From contig DTYT01000106.1 of the NCBI GenBank assembly GCA_012961745.1, forward strand, positions 1 to 7,327: a DNA stretch of 7,327 nucleotides, given 5' to 3'. The DNA comes from Kiritimatiellia bacterium (lineage in GTDB: Bacteria; Verrucomicrobiota; Kiritimatiellia; B70-G9). The notes beneath the pieces are model-generated. The model saw nothing but the letters and a program-made list of their open reading frames with translations. It did not search any database and was not told the origin of the DNA. This document shows positions 1 to 5,937 of the stretch, in pieces. The position numbers and the translations under genes are program-made. Each line of letters opens with the position of its first letter. Position 1 is the stretch's first letter.

Positions 1-944
1 ACCGACACCAGCCACGGGCGGCGGCGGCGGATCTCCTCGGTGGCGCGGCGGATATAGGTATTGAAAAGTGAGTTTATCCACATCTCCTCGCCGGTGGTCT
101 GGTCCCGATAGCGAATCCGGGCGGAGAAAATCTTGTGCTTGCAATGTTCCGACCACGTCTGCGCGATGCATTCCAGTTCCACGTCGGTGGGCTCAGCCGG
201 CAGCCCCCTCTCCCGACGGAAGCGGCGGACGTCCTCCCGCCGGTAGTAATCCCGGATGGCGCGCATCTCTTGGAGGCTGAGCGCCAGGATACCGTCTCGG
301 CTGATCTGCATCAGTTCGGCGCCGCCCACCTCCAGATCGTAGCGGCGCACCAGCGGTCCTGAACTCTCCCGGAAATGCGGGACTGCGGTGTCCGGCGGAC
401 ATGCCCGCCATTCCGCCGCAGCGTAGATTGTGATCTGCTGAATAAGGGTGTTGGCCAGCATCCTTCGCGCCAGCCGCTCGACGTCCCGCCGCGAGAGATC
501 CCCCCGTATGAAATACTGGGTGGAGGTATAGACACCCTCCCCGGGCGCCAGTCGCCGACCGGCGACGTCCTCCACCACCGCCTGAGCGGTTCGCCCGAGA
601 TTATCGGTCACTCCCGGCTTGTAGCCTATCTCGATCAGCCAGTCGAAGCCCGGCGGCGCCAGCCGGCCGAACTCCGAAACCGAGGTGACCGGGTCGGTAA
701 AGGCCGCCTTGACCGCCGCCCGTAATTCCGCCGAAAGATCCGCGGCGATTTTGTACACGTCGCGCGTGCGGCATGACCGTATGCTCAGCCCGAGGAAGGT
801 GCGGGCACGCTCCCGGACGATGCGGCCCCGCGCATCCGGAATGCGCGGCTTGAGACCCACTTCCAATCTATGGACCGGGATCTTCAACGGACCCCGAATA
901 AACGATATGACGCGGCCCTGCAAGCCCGCAGAGCGCCGGCTCAC
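1..944 (-). CDS. purL: Phosphoribosylformylglycinamidine (FGAM) synthase, PurSL-type, N-terminal part (runs off left edge)
   Basis: FGAM synthase makes FGAM from FGAR, ATP and glutamine in cytoplasmic de novo purine synthesis. I translated this frame by hand; it is open to the window edge, giving 314 codons. The diagnostic sequence is TWSEHCKHKIF (about residues 263-273), the start of the PurL ATP-grasp-unrelated, AIR-synthase-like catalytic core, preceded by the usual PurL linker (ALSLQEMRAI). Residues about 26-90 resemble the small subunit PurS (RLEVGLKPRIPDARGR), and about 101-172 look like a second PurS-like unit (IEIGYKPGVTDNLGR), so this is the fused PurSL form. The two active-site lobes lie outside the window. 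The start is uncertain: GTG at 944 is 12 bases behind argJ but has only a weak AGG upstream, while TTG at 887 places the protein start just before the PurS-like fold and follows GGGG. It is probably cotranscribed with argJ. Confidence 0.87.
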   Translation of the reverse strand, partial: MSRRSAGLQGRVISFIRGPLKIPVHRLEVGLKPRIPDARGRIVRERARTFLGLSIRSCRTRDVYKIAADLSAELRAAVKAAFTDPVTSVSEFGRLAPPGFDWLIEIGYKPGVTDNLGRTAQAVVEDVAGRRLAPGEGVYTSTQYFIRGDLSRRDVERLARRMLANTLIQQITIYAAAEWRACPPDTAVPHFRESSGPLVRRYDLEVGGAELMQISRDGILALSLQEMRAIRDYYRREDVRRFRRERGLPAEPTDVELECIAQTWSEHCKHKIFSARIRYRDQTTGEEMWINSLFNTYIRRATEEIRRRRPWLVS

Positions 945-956
945 TGGAATGCCTGC

Positions 957-2135
957 CTACCGGTTGATGCGCACGTATTCCTCGGTGAGGTCACAGGTGT
1001 ACAGGGTGGCCCCGTGGTCGCCCAGATGCATGTCGATGGTAACCGTGAAAGAGTCCTGCCGGACGACCTCCTGCAGCACCGCCACAGGAGTCTCCGCAGC
1101 CCTGCCCCCGGTCACGACCGGATGATCATCGTACCGGATCTCTACGCGATCCTCCTCCAGGCGCGCGCCGGAGTACCCCAAGGCATCCATGACGCGCCCC
1201 CAGTTGACACGCCCGCCCGCCCACGCGGCCTTCACCAGCATGGACTCCGCCACGGCCCGGACCGCCTTTTCGGCATCCTCGGCCGAGGCAGCCCCCTTCA
1301 CCGTCACGGTAACCAGCTTCTGCGCGCCTTCCCCGTCCCGCACGATCATCAGCGCCAGCCGTCTGGAGACATCCTCGAAAGCCCGGGCGAATGCGCCCGA
1401 CCCAGGATGATCGCCGCTCAGCTCGCGATTGCCCGCCGTCCCGCTGGCCATGGCGATCACCGTGTCGTTGGTGCTGCAGTCACCGTCGACCGTGATCCGG
1501 TTGAAGGTGCGCTGGGTCACTCCGGCAAGCAACCCCCGCAGGTAGGCAGCTTGGACCGCCGCGTCGGTGAGGATATAGGCCAGCATGGTGGCCATGCGGG
1601 GCGCAATCATGCCCGCGCCCTTGGCGATACCTGCCAGGCGGATCTGCCTCCCGTCGATCTCCACGGTCACCGAGACGGTCTTGGTACAGGTGTCCGTGGT
1701 CAGGATGGCCCGGGCGAAGCTTGCACCGCCTCCGGCCGACAGGCCGTTGATCGCCGTCCCGATTCCCGCCGCGATCCTGTCCATCGGCAACGGACGTCCG
1801 ATGACCCCCGTGGAACACACCAGAACCTCCTCCGGCTCGCAGCCCAGTGCCCGGGCCGTCAATTCCGCCATGCGCTGCGCATCCTGCAGCCCTCGCTCGC
1901 CGGTGCAGGCATTGGCGTTGCCGCTGTTGACCACCACCGCCCGACACGTGCTGCGGACCATACGGCTGCGGTTGAGCTTCACCGGAGCAGCCGCTACCCG
2001 GTTGGTGGTGAAGACCGCCGCGAAAACCGCCGATCCCCGGCAGGCGATCACCCCGAGATCCTCCCGGCCCCCGCGCTTCAGGCCGCAGTGAACCCCGCAC
2101 GCCATGAATCCCTGTGGCAGGATGACTTCCGTCAT
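957..2135 (-). CDS. argJ: Bifunctional ornithine acetyltransferase / N-acetylglutamate synthase ArgJ
   Basis: ArgJ transfers the acetyl group from N-acetylornithine to glutamate, which recycles acetyl in arginine synthesis; some members also use acetyl-CoA. The 392-residue protein has the full family set: VNSGNANACTG (69-79), the STGVIG oxyanion segment (108-113), KGAGMIAPRMATML (172-185) with the self-cleavage Ala182-Thr183 bond that makes Thr183 the catalytic N-terminus of the beta chain, TVDGDCSTND (215-224), DGEGAQK (267-273) and NWGR (311-314). I chose ATG at 2135 over the in-frame GTG at 2159 because AAGGGAAG lies 7 bases upstream. Oddity: it ends DLTEEYVRINR, whereas ArgJ proteins normally continue after the Asn for about five more residues to a terminal Thr/Ser. 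It follows rpsI after 83 bases and precedes purL by 12. No argC, argB or argF is nearby in the window. Confidence 0.96.
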   Translation of the reverse strand: MTEVILPQGFMACGVHCGLKRGGREDLGVIACRGSAVFAAVFTTNRVAAAPVKLNRSRMVRSTCRAVVVNSGNANACTGERGLQDAQRMAELTARALGCEPEEVLVCSTGVIGRPLPMDRIAAGIGTAINGLSAGGGASFARAILTTDTCTKTVSVTVEIDGRQIRLAGIAKGAGMIAPRMATMLAYILTDAAVQAAYLRGLLAGVTQRTFNRITVDGDCSTNDTVIAMASGTAGNRELSGDHPGSGAFARAFEDVSRRLALMIVRDGEGAQKLVTVTVKGAASAEDAEKAVRAVAESMLVKAAWAGGRVNWGRVMDALGYSGARLEEDRVEIRYDDHPVVTGGRAAETPVAVLQEVVRQDSFTVTIDMHLGDHGATLYTCDLTEEYVRINR

Positions 2136-2139
2136 GGTA

Positions 2140-2147
2140 CTTCCCTT
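2140..2147 (-). promoter_or_regulatory. Ribosome binding site that sets the argJ start
   Basis: AAGGGAAG on the minus strand has its AAGGG core 7 bases before the ATG at 2135. It overlaps the coding sequence that would be used if translation began at the in-frame GTG at 2159, which has no comparable site. This favours the ATG. Confidence 0.6.
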
Positions 2148-2218
2148 CAGGCCGTTCACCGTCCGGTGATACCAGACTGCCGTTCCGGGAACAACGGGAA
2201 ACGCGGGAGAAATATGCC

Positions 2219-2617
2219 TCAGCGCTTGGAGAACTGGAACCGCTTGCGGGCTCCCGGCTGACCGGACTTCTTGCGCTCTTTCATCCGCGGGTCACGGGTA
2301 AGCATCCCGCTGTCCTTGAGCTTGTCGCGGAGTCCCGGTTCGGCCTGCACCAGGGCGCGGGAGATGCCGTGGCGCACCGCTCCCGCCTGCCCCGCTTTCC
2401 CCCCGCCCTTGACCACCGCGGCCACGTCGTAGCGCTTCTGGTTGCTGGTGATGGCCAGCGGTTCCTCGATGTAGATACGCATCGCCTCGGAGGGGAAGTA
2501 CTCCTCCATGGGCACACCGTTGACCAGCCGCTTGCCCACTCCGAGAGCCAGTCGCACGCGCGCCACCGCCGTTTTCCTTCTGCCGGTAGCGGCGAACTCT
2601 ACAGGCTGTTCCACCAT
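2219..2617 (-). CDS. rpsI: 30S ribosomal protein S9
   Basis: S9 sits in the head of the small ribosomal subunit, and its C-terminal tail reaches the P-site tRNA anticodon stem. The 132-residue sequence matches the family along its length: ATGRRKTAVARV near the N-terminus, then EEYFPSE, the basic-glycine stretch KGGGKAGQAGAVRHGISRAL, LTRDPRMKERKKSG, and the invariant C-terminal QFSKR. A variation is VNGV where many S9 proteins have VNGR. The start is ATG at 2617 with a strong AGGGGGG site 7 bases upstream that overlaps the rplM stop. The 12-base gap to rplM shows the usual rplM-rpsI operon and probable translational coupling. Confidence 0.98.
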   Translation of the reverse strand: MVEQPVEFAATGRRKTAVARVRLALGVGKRLVNGVPMEEYFPSEAMRIYIEEPLAITSNQKRYDVAAVVKGGGKAGQAGAVRHGISRALVQAEPGLRDKLKDSGMLTRDPRMKERKKSGQPGARKRFQFSKR

Positions 2618-2629
2618 TCCAGGTCCCCC

Positions 2630-3076
2630 CTACACATCCAGTGGCAGCGGTTCCGGTTTCTGGGCCTGATGGGGATGATCCGGCCCGGCGTAGACTTTCA
2701 AACGCCTCATCCGGCGGCGGCGGAGGTGGTTGGCCGGCAGCATCCCCCGCACCGCGTGACTGACGATATATTCCGGGCGGCGCTGGCGCATCAACCGGGC
2801 CGGTATCTCCTTGAGTCCGCCCGGATAGCCGCTGAAGCGCTTGTATGTCTTATCCTCTTCCTTCCGACCGGTGAATACCACCTTCCGGGCGTTGACCACG
2901 ACGACGAAATCGCCATTGTCCGCGTGGGGTGTATAGGTCGGCTTGTCCTTGCCCATCAGTACCCGGGCTATGCCGGCGGCCAGTCTCCCGGCGGGCTTGC
3001 CGGCCGCATCCACCACATACCACCGCCGCTCCACCTCGTGCGGCTTGACCAGGAACGTCTTTGCCGATCGCAGCAT
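2630..3076 (-). CDS. rplM: 50S ribosomal protein L13
   Basis: L13 is an early-assembly protein of the large ribosomal subunit that binds 23S rRNA. The 148-residue product is of normal length and shows the family blocks in order: WYVVDAAGKPAGRLA (about 19-33), GKDKPTYTPHADNGD (42-56), SGYPGGLKEIP (82-92), AVRGMLPANHL, and LKVYAGPDHPHQAQKPEPL near the C-terminus. The helix after MLPAN is unusually arginine-rich (LRRRRMRRLK), where many L13 proteins have NRLGR. The start is ATG at 3076, with AGGGG 9 bases upstream and GGAAG directly against the ATG. It is the first gene behind a consensus-like promoter at 3109-3137 and is followed at once by rpsI. Confidence 0.98.
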   Translation of the reverse strand: MLRSAKTFLVKPHEVERRWYVVDAAGKPAGRLAAGIARVLMGKDKPTYTPHADNGDFVVVVNARKVVFTGRKEEDKTYKRFSGYPGGLKEIPARLMRQRRPEYIVSHAVRGMLPANHLRRRRMRRLKVYAGPDHPHQAQKPEPLPLDV

Positions 3077-3108
3077 CTTCCGGATCCCCTGTGCCTCAAG
3101 GGCCGCAA

Positions 3109-3137
3109 AACATATACGAGTGTCCCCTGACTGTCAA
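3109..3137 (-). promoter_or_regulatory. Sigma-70-type promoter of the rplM-rpsI-argJ-purL cluster
   Basis: On the minus strand a perfect TTGACA -35 box (3132-3137) is followed after exactly 17 bases by TATGTT (3109-3114), a 4/6 match to TATAAT that lies in an A/T-rich patch unusual for this GC-rich window. The predicted transcription start near 3102 leaves a leader of about 25 bases with the L13 ribosome binding site. The box lies in the 90-base gap between the small membrane protein gene and rplM, so the ribosomal cluster can be transcribed apart from the comM cluster. I see no sizeable leader structure for L13 autoregulation. Confidence 0.72.
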
Positions 3138-3166
3138 CCTCAATATCCGCCCGCCGCCGCCGGAGT

Positions 3167-3373
3167 TCACCCGTCCCCGCGCCGCCACCGGGCCTGGAAG
3201 AAGTAGAGCACGTACGCGGCCATGAAAAGCAGCACCATTGCCACCAGCAGAACCCCGCCCGCCAGCAGGATCCCTTGGGGGACCGGGTAGGTGCGCCGGG
3301 CGAATACCACCAGCACCAACCCCGCCAGCCCGCAGGTGTACGCCGCCGCTCTCACCGCATTGACCGCCTTCAC
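3167..3373 (-). CDS. Small two-helix membrane protein, unassigned
   Basis: This is a 68-residue hydrophobic protein that I do not recognise. It starts at GTG 3373, overlapping the upstream acetyltransferase stop in a GTGA junction (4 bases shared), and has GGAGG (3381-3385) 7 bases upstream, so translation is probably coupled. Two membrane segments are visible: about residues 10-25 (AAYTCGLAGLVLVVFA) and 35-60 (starting ILLAGGVLLVAMVLLF). They are joined by a short positively charged loop (RRTYPVPQG), and the tail is basic (QARWRRGDG). Basic residues in both loop and tail make the topology unclear. It has no cysteines paired for metal or disulfide and no catalytic motif. It could be a small membrane anchor or a lineage-restricted protein. 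Its reality rests on the overlap, the ribosome binding site and the clear hydrophobic pattern. Confidence 0.66.
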   Translation of the reverse strand: MKAVNAVRAAAYTCGLAGLVLVVFARRTYPVPQGILLAGGVLLVAMVLLFMAAYVLYFFQARWRRGDG

Positions 3374-3906
3374 CGGCCGGCCTCCGGCGCACTTGCGGTA
3401 TCCACCGCCTTCTCCATGATCCAATCGTCCATCACGAACCCCCCACCGATATCCGCCATGCGTCCCTGGCTGGTGCGGAATCCCAGTCGCTGGTAGGCGG
3501 CTATGGCGGCATGGTTGCGCTTGTTCACCGCCAGCCGGACGCGGGAGAACCCCCCGCGGCGGCACTCCTGCTCCACCACTTCCAGTGCACCGCGGGCCAG
3601 CCCGCGGCGGCGGTGCTCCTTCCGGACATATAGCTTGCTCAGAAACATCCGCCCTCCGGCGGGCTCGGGACGAAAAGCAAAGTATCCCACCGCCTCGCCT
3701 CCCAGTTCTATCAGGAAGTAGCGGCTGCCCGCGGCCATCTCCTCGGCTATGGCCGCCTCGCTCTGGAACTTGCGCAACATGTAGTCCACCTGCGCCTGGC
3801 CGATGATCTCCGGGTAATGATCGTTCCATATCTGGCGTGCCAGGCGGGCCACGGTACGCATCTGGTCCACCGCACGCACTTCGCGAAATGCCACCCCCTC
3901 AGTCAT
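3370..3906 (-). CDS. GNAT-family N-acetyltransferase
   Basis: This is a 178-residue acetyl-CoA-dependent acetyltransferase of the GNAT fold, probably cytoplasmic. Motif A is LSKLYVRKEHRRRGLARGAL (about 89-108), in which RRRGLA forms the pyrophosphate-binding loop. Motif B includes RLAVNKRNHAAIAAYQRLGF (124-143), with Asn128 and Tyr138 in the usual places. The C-terminal VMDDWIMEK block resembles a GNAT subgroup often seen in bacterial genomes with unknown substrates; it is not the RimI pattern, and I cannot assign a substrate. The start is ATG at 3906 with GGGGTGAGG about 4 bases upstream. It is followed by a 4-base overlap with the small membrane protein gene and lies 39 bases behind the small helical protein gene, so it is probably part of the comM transcript. 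Confidence 0.92.
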   Translation of the reverse strand: MTEGVAFREVRAVDQMRTVARLARQIWNDHYPEIIGQAQVDYMLRKFQSEAAIAEEMAAGSRYFLIELGGEAVGYFAFRPEPAGGRMFLSKLYVRKEHRRRGLARGALEVVEQECRRGGFSRVRLAVNKRNHAAIAAYQRLGFRTSQGRMADIGGGFVMDDWIMEKAVDTASAPEAGR

Positions 3907-3945
3907 TGCGCCTCACCCCGGCTTGCACAAAGGCGCCGACCTGGC

Positions 3946-4194
3946 CTAGTCCGCCTTCCCCGCAGGCTTCCCGCCCCGCTTCTCAAGCTCCGCCAGGCGA
4001 ATCCGGCAGCGCTCCAGCTCCGCCTCCAGCCGCCGCCGGCGTTCCTCTTTGGTACGCACCAGGTAGGTCTCACCGGCGTCTTCCACCGGCTGCAGAAAGG
4101 AAGGCTCCGGCTCCGCCTCCAGTTCCTCCAGCCGGCGCTGCAGCTTTCGTATCCGGTTCTCCAGCGCGGCCTTCCTCAGTGACAGGGGGCTCAT
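3946..4194 (-). CDS. Small charged helical (coiled-coil) protein, unassigned
   Basis: This 82-residue protein has no recognised family. It consists of two charged helices: about residues 5-28 (KAALENRIRKLQRRLEELEA) and about 48-76 (RRRRLEAELERCRIRLAELE), with leucines and isoleucines spaced as in heptads. They are joined by an acidic-proline linker (EPEPSFLQPVED). This suggests a helical hairpin or antiparallel coiled coil; partner unknown. The tail is Lys/Gly rich. I chose ATG 4194 because GGAGGAGG sits 7 bases upstream. An in-frame GTG at 4221 also has GGAGGG 5 bases upstream and would add nine residues, four of which merely encode the second ribosome binding site. The gene lies 72 bases behind comM and 39 before the acetyltransferase. 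Confidence 0.72.
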   Translation of the reverse strand: MSPLSLRKAALENRIRKLQRRLEELEAEPEPSFLQPVEDAGETYLVRTKEERRRRLEAELERCRIRLAELEKRGGKPAGKAD

Positions 4195-4201
4195 GCTCCA
4201 T

Positions 4202-4209
4202 CCTCCTCC
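4202..4209 (-). promoter_or_regulatory. Ribosome binding site that sets the start of the small helical protein
   Basis: GGAGGAGG on the minus strand is followed by 7 bases and ATG at 4194. It is the strongest Shine-Dalgarno match in the window. A second site, GGAGGG, lies 5 bases before the in-frame GTG at 4221, so two starts are possible. Confidence 0.65.
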
Positions 4210-4266
4210 ATAATTATCCACGACTTCCCTCCGCTGGCAAACGTTCCCTGGGAACCGCGGTCTGAC

Positions 4267-5802
4267 TCAATACCAGTACTGGCGGTCCAGCGTGCGGTAC
4301 TGGACGGCCTCCGCCAGATGATCCTCCCCGATCTCCTCCGCGCCGTCCAGGTCGGCCACGGTCCGCGCCACTTTCAAGATCCGGTTGTAGGCCCGCGCAC
4401 TGAAGTGCATACGGGTGACCGCTTCCTTCAGCATGGCCGCCGCCCCGCTGTTCAGCCGGCAACAACGCTGCAGTTGCCTGGCCCCCATATCCGCATTGCA
4501 ATTGATACCCGGATCGGAGGCGAACCTCTCCTCCTGGAGGCGGCGGGCCCGCACCACCCGCTCGCGGATGGACGCGCTGGGTTCCCCCGCGGAAAGCGAA
4601 CTCAACTCACGGTAGCTCACCGCGGGAACCTCCACGTGGATGTCAATGCGGTCCAACAGGGGGCCCGATATGCGGTTGCGGTATTTCTGGATCTGGTGCG
4701 GCGTGCAGCGGCATTCACGACGTGGATCGCCGTAGTACCCGCAGGGACAGGGATTCATCGCCGCCACCAGCATGAAGCGGCAGGGATAGCTCACCGACAC
4801 CGACGCCCGGCAGATGTTCACTACGCCCTCTTCAAGGGGCTGCCGCAACACCTCCAGCACATTGCGGTGAAACTCCGGCAATTCGTCCAGAAACAGGACC
4901 CCGTTGTGGGCCAAGCTCACCTCGCCCGGCAGGGGTGCCGATCCACCACCCAGCAGCCCCGCGTCGGAAATGGTGTGATGGGGCGCCCGGAACGGGCGGC
5001 GGGCGACCACCGGCTGTTCCGGTGGCAGAATCCCGGCGATACTGTGAATCCGGGTCGTCTCCAGGACCTCCTCCAGCGTCAGGGGCGGCAGGATGGTCGG
5101 TATGCGTCGCGCCAGCATGGTCTTGCCGGTGCCCGGAGGGCCGATGGTCAGGATGTTGTGTCCTCCCGCGACCGCCACCTCGAACGCCCGCTTGGCGTAC
5201 TCCTGTCCCTTGACCTCCGCGAAATCCTCCCCGTAGGTCGAGGCCTCCCGGAACAGGCGGCGGTGATCCACCCTCACCGGGGGCAGTTGCCGCCGGCCCC
5301 CAAGGAATTCCACCGCCTCGCGCAGGGAGGCCACCCCGTAGACCTCGATTCCCTCCACCAGGGCCGCTTCCGCTGCATTGTCTCGCGGCACCATCAGGCA
5401 GCGTGCGCCTTCCGCCCGCGCGGTGGTCGCCACCGGCAGAATCCCGCGCACCCGCCGCACGGCGCCGCTCAGGGCCAGCTCGCCGGTAACCCAGAACTGC
5501 TGCAGGCGTCCCGCAGGCACCTCGCCCACCGCCGCCAGAGTGCCCAGTGCAATCGGCAGGTCGAAGCGGGGGCCTTCCTTGCGGACATCCGCGGGTGCCA
5601 AGTTCACGGTCAGGCGCCCCTTGGGGCGCTGAAACCCGGAATTGACCAGGGCGGTCTCGACACGGTCCTTGCTTTCCTTGACCGCGGCGTCGGGCAACCC
5701 CACGATCACGGTCACCGGGTCGCCGCCGCCATGGTTGACCTCTATCTCCACCCGGTATGCGTCAATCCCCACGGTCCCCGCGGAGAATGCTTTCGCCAGC
5801 AT
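4267..5802 (-). CDS. comM: YifB/ComM-family Mg chelatase-like AAA+ ATPase
   Basis: The product has 511 residues, the full family length. In Vibrio, ComM is a hexameric branch-migration helicase that helps integrate single-stranded DNA during natural transformation; homologues are widespread in bacteria not known to be competent. Domains: an N-terminal ChlI/Lon-S5-like domain (about 20-145, with VGLPDAAVKESKDRV), an AAA+ Mg-chelatase core with Walker A GPPGTGKT (221-228) and Walker B VLFLDE (302-307), a Cys cluster NPCPCGYYGDPRRECRC (Cys352, 354, 364, 366), the SGPLLDRIDIHVEV block (379-392), and a C-terminal helical Mg_chelatase_C domain ending in YRTLDRQYWY. The start is ATG at 5802 with AGGAGGG 3 bases upstream. 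The frame stays open further upstream but only antisense to the transporter gene. It appears to be the first gene of a leftward cluster. Confidence 0.96.
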   Translation of the reverse strand: MLAKAFSAGTVGIDAYRVEIEVNHGGGDPVTVIVGLPDAAVKESKDRVETALVNSGFQRPKGRLTVNLAPADVRKEGPRFDLPIALGTLAAVGEVPAGRLQQFWVTGELALSGAVRRVRGILPVATTARAEGARCLMVPRDNAAEAALVEGIEVYGVASLREAVEFLGGRRQLPPVRVDHRRLFREASTYGEDFAEVKGQEYAKRAFEVAVAGGHNILTIGPPGTGKTMLARRIPTILPPLTLEEVLETTRIHSIAGILPPEQPVVARRPFRAPHHTISDAGLLGGGSAPLPGEVSLAHNGVLFLDELPEFHRNVLEVLRQPLEEGVVNICRASVSVSYPCRFMLVAAMNPCPCGYYGDPRRECRCTPHQIQKYRNRISGPLLDRIDIHVEVPAVSYRELSSLSAGEPSASIRERVVRARRLQEERFASDPGINCNADMGARQLQRCCRLNSGAAAMLKEAVTRMHFSARAYNRILKVARTVADLDGAEEIGEDHLAEAVQYRTLDRQYWY

Positions 5803-5835
5803 GGTCCCTCCTGCCAGGCCGATCGCGGCGCGGGA

Positions 5836-5864
5836 ATTATCCCCGCCCCCCGCCGCCCTCACAA
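5836..5864 (-). promoter_or_regulatory. Sigma-70-type promoter of comM
   Basis: On the minus strand TTGTGA (5859-5864, 4/6 match to TTGACA) is followed after 17 bases by GATAAT (5836-5841, 5/6 match to TATAAT). The predicted start near 5829 gives a leader of about 27 bases that contains the AGGAGGG site of comM. The spacer is almost pure G and C, so the A/T-rich boxes stand out. Confidence 0.62.
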
Positions 5865-5898
5865 GTTCCAAGTTACCGCCGCCCGCCCGCGCCGGAGA

Positions 5899-5927
5899 TT
5901 GAACCCGGCCCCCGGAAGCGGTATAAG
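5899..5927 (+). promoter_or_regulatory. Sigma-70-type promoter of the nucleoside transporter gene
   Basis: On the plus strand TTGAAC (5899-5904, 4/6) is followed after 17 bases by TATAAG (5922-5927, 5/6). The expected transcription start falls near 5934, only about 4 bases before the ATG at 5938. If this is the true promoter, the AAGGGG ribosome-binding-like sequence (5925-5930) overlaps the -10 box and would be missing from the mRNA. Confidence 0.52.
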
Positions 5928-5937
5928 GGGCTGAGTC

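Noticed and set aside
2161..2177. Hairpin (7-base stem with one wobble, 3-base loop) between rpsI and argJ as terminator
   Set aside because: No T-run follows it, and the stem is short and close to the argJ ribosome binding site. It could affect argJ translation, but nothing supports termination.
2166..2194. Possible promoter before argJ (TTGTTC, 17 bases, TATCAC)
   Set aside because: Only 3/6 and 4/6 matches, overlapping the hairpin; too weak to list as a feature, though it could be an internal start.
870..2261. Long plus-strand open frame opposite argJ
   Set aside because: It is antisense to an unmistakable ArgJ, rich in Arg/His/Pro/Gly with no motif, as expected for a shadow frame in GC-rich DNA.
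2369..3130. Plus-strand open frame opposite rpsI and rplM
   Set aside because: Antisense to two complete ribosomal protein genes; no motif.
3374..3829. N-terminal extension of the small membrane protein frame across the acetyltransferase gene
   Set aside because: The upstream part overlaps the GNAT gene out of frame and is Arg/Gly/Pro-rich. The GTG at 3373 with its own GGAGG site explains the real part.
4243..4255. 13-base palindrome GTTCCCTGGGAAC between comM and the small helical protein gene
   Set aside because: The stem is short with no T-run, so it does not look like a terminator. As an operator it has no second copy or partner site nearby.
4318..5934. Long plus-strand open frame opposite comM
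   Set aside because: Antisense to a full-length ComM with intact Walker motifs; low-complexity His/Arg/Gln composition and no family match.
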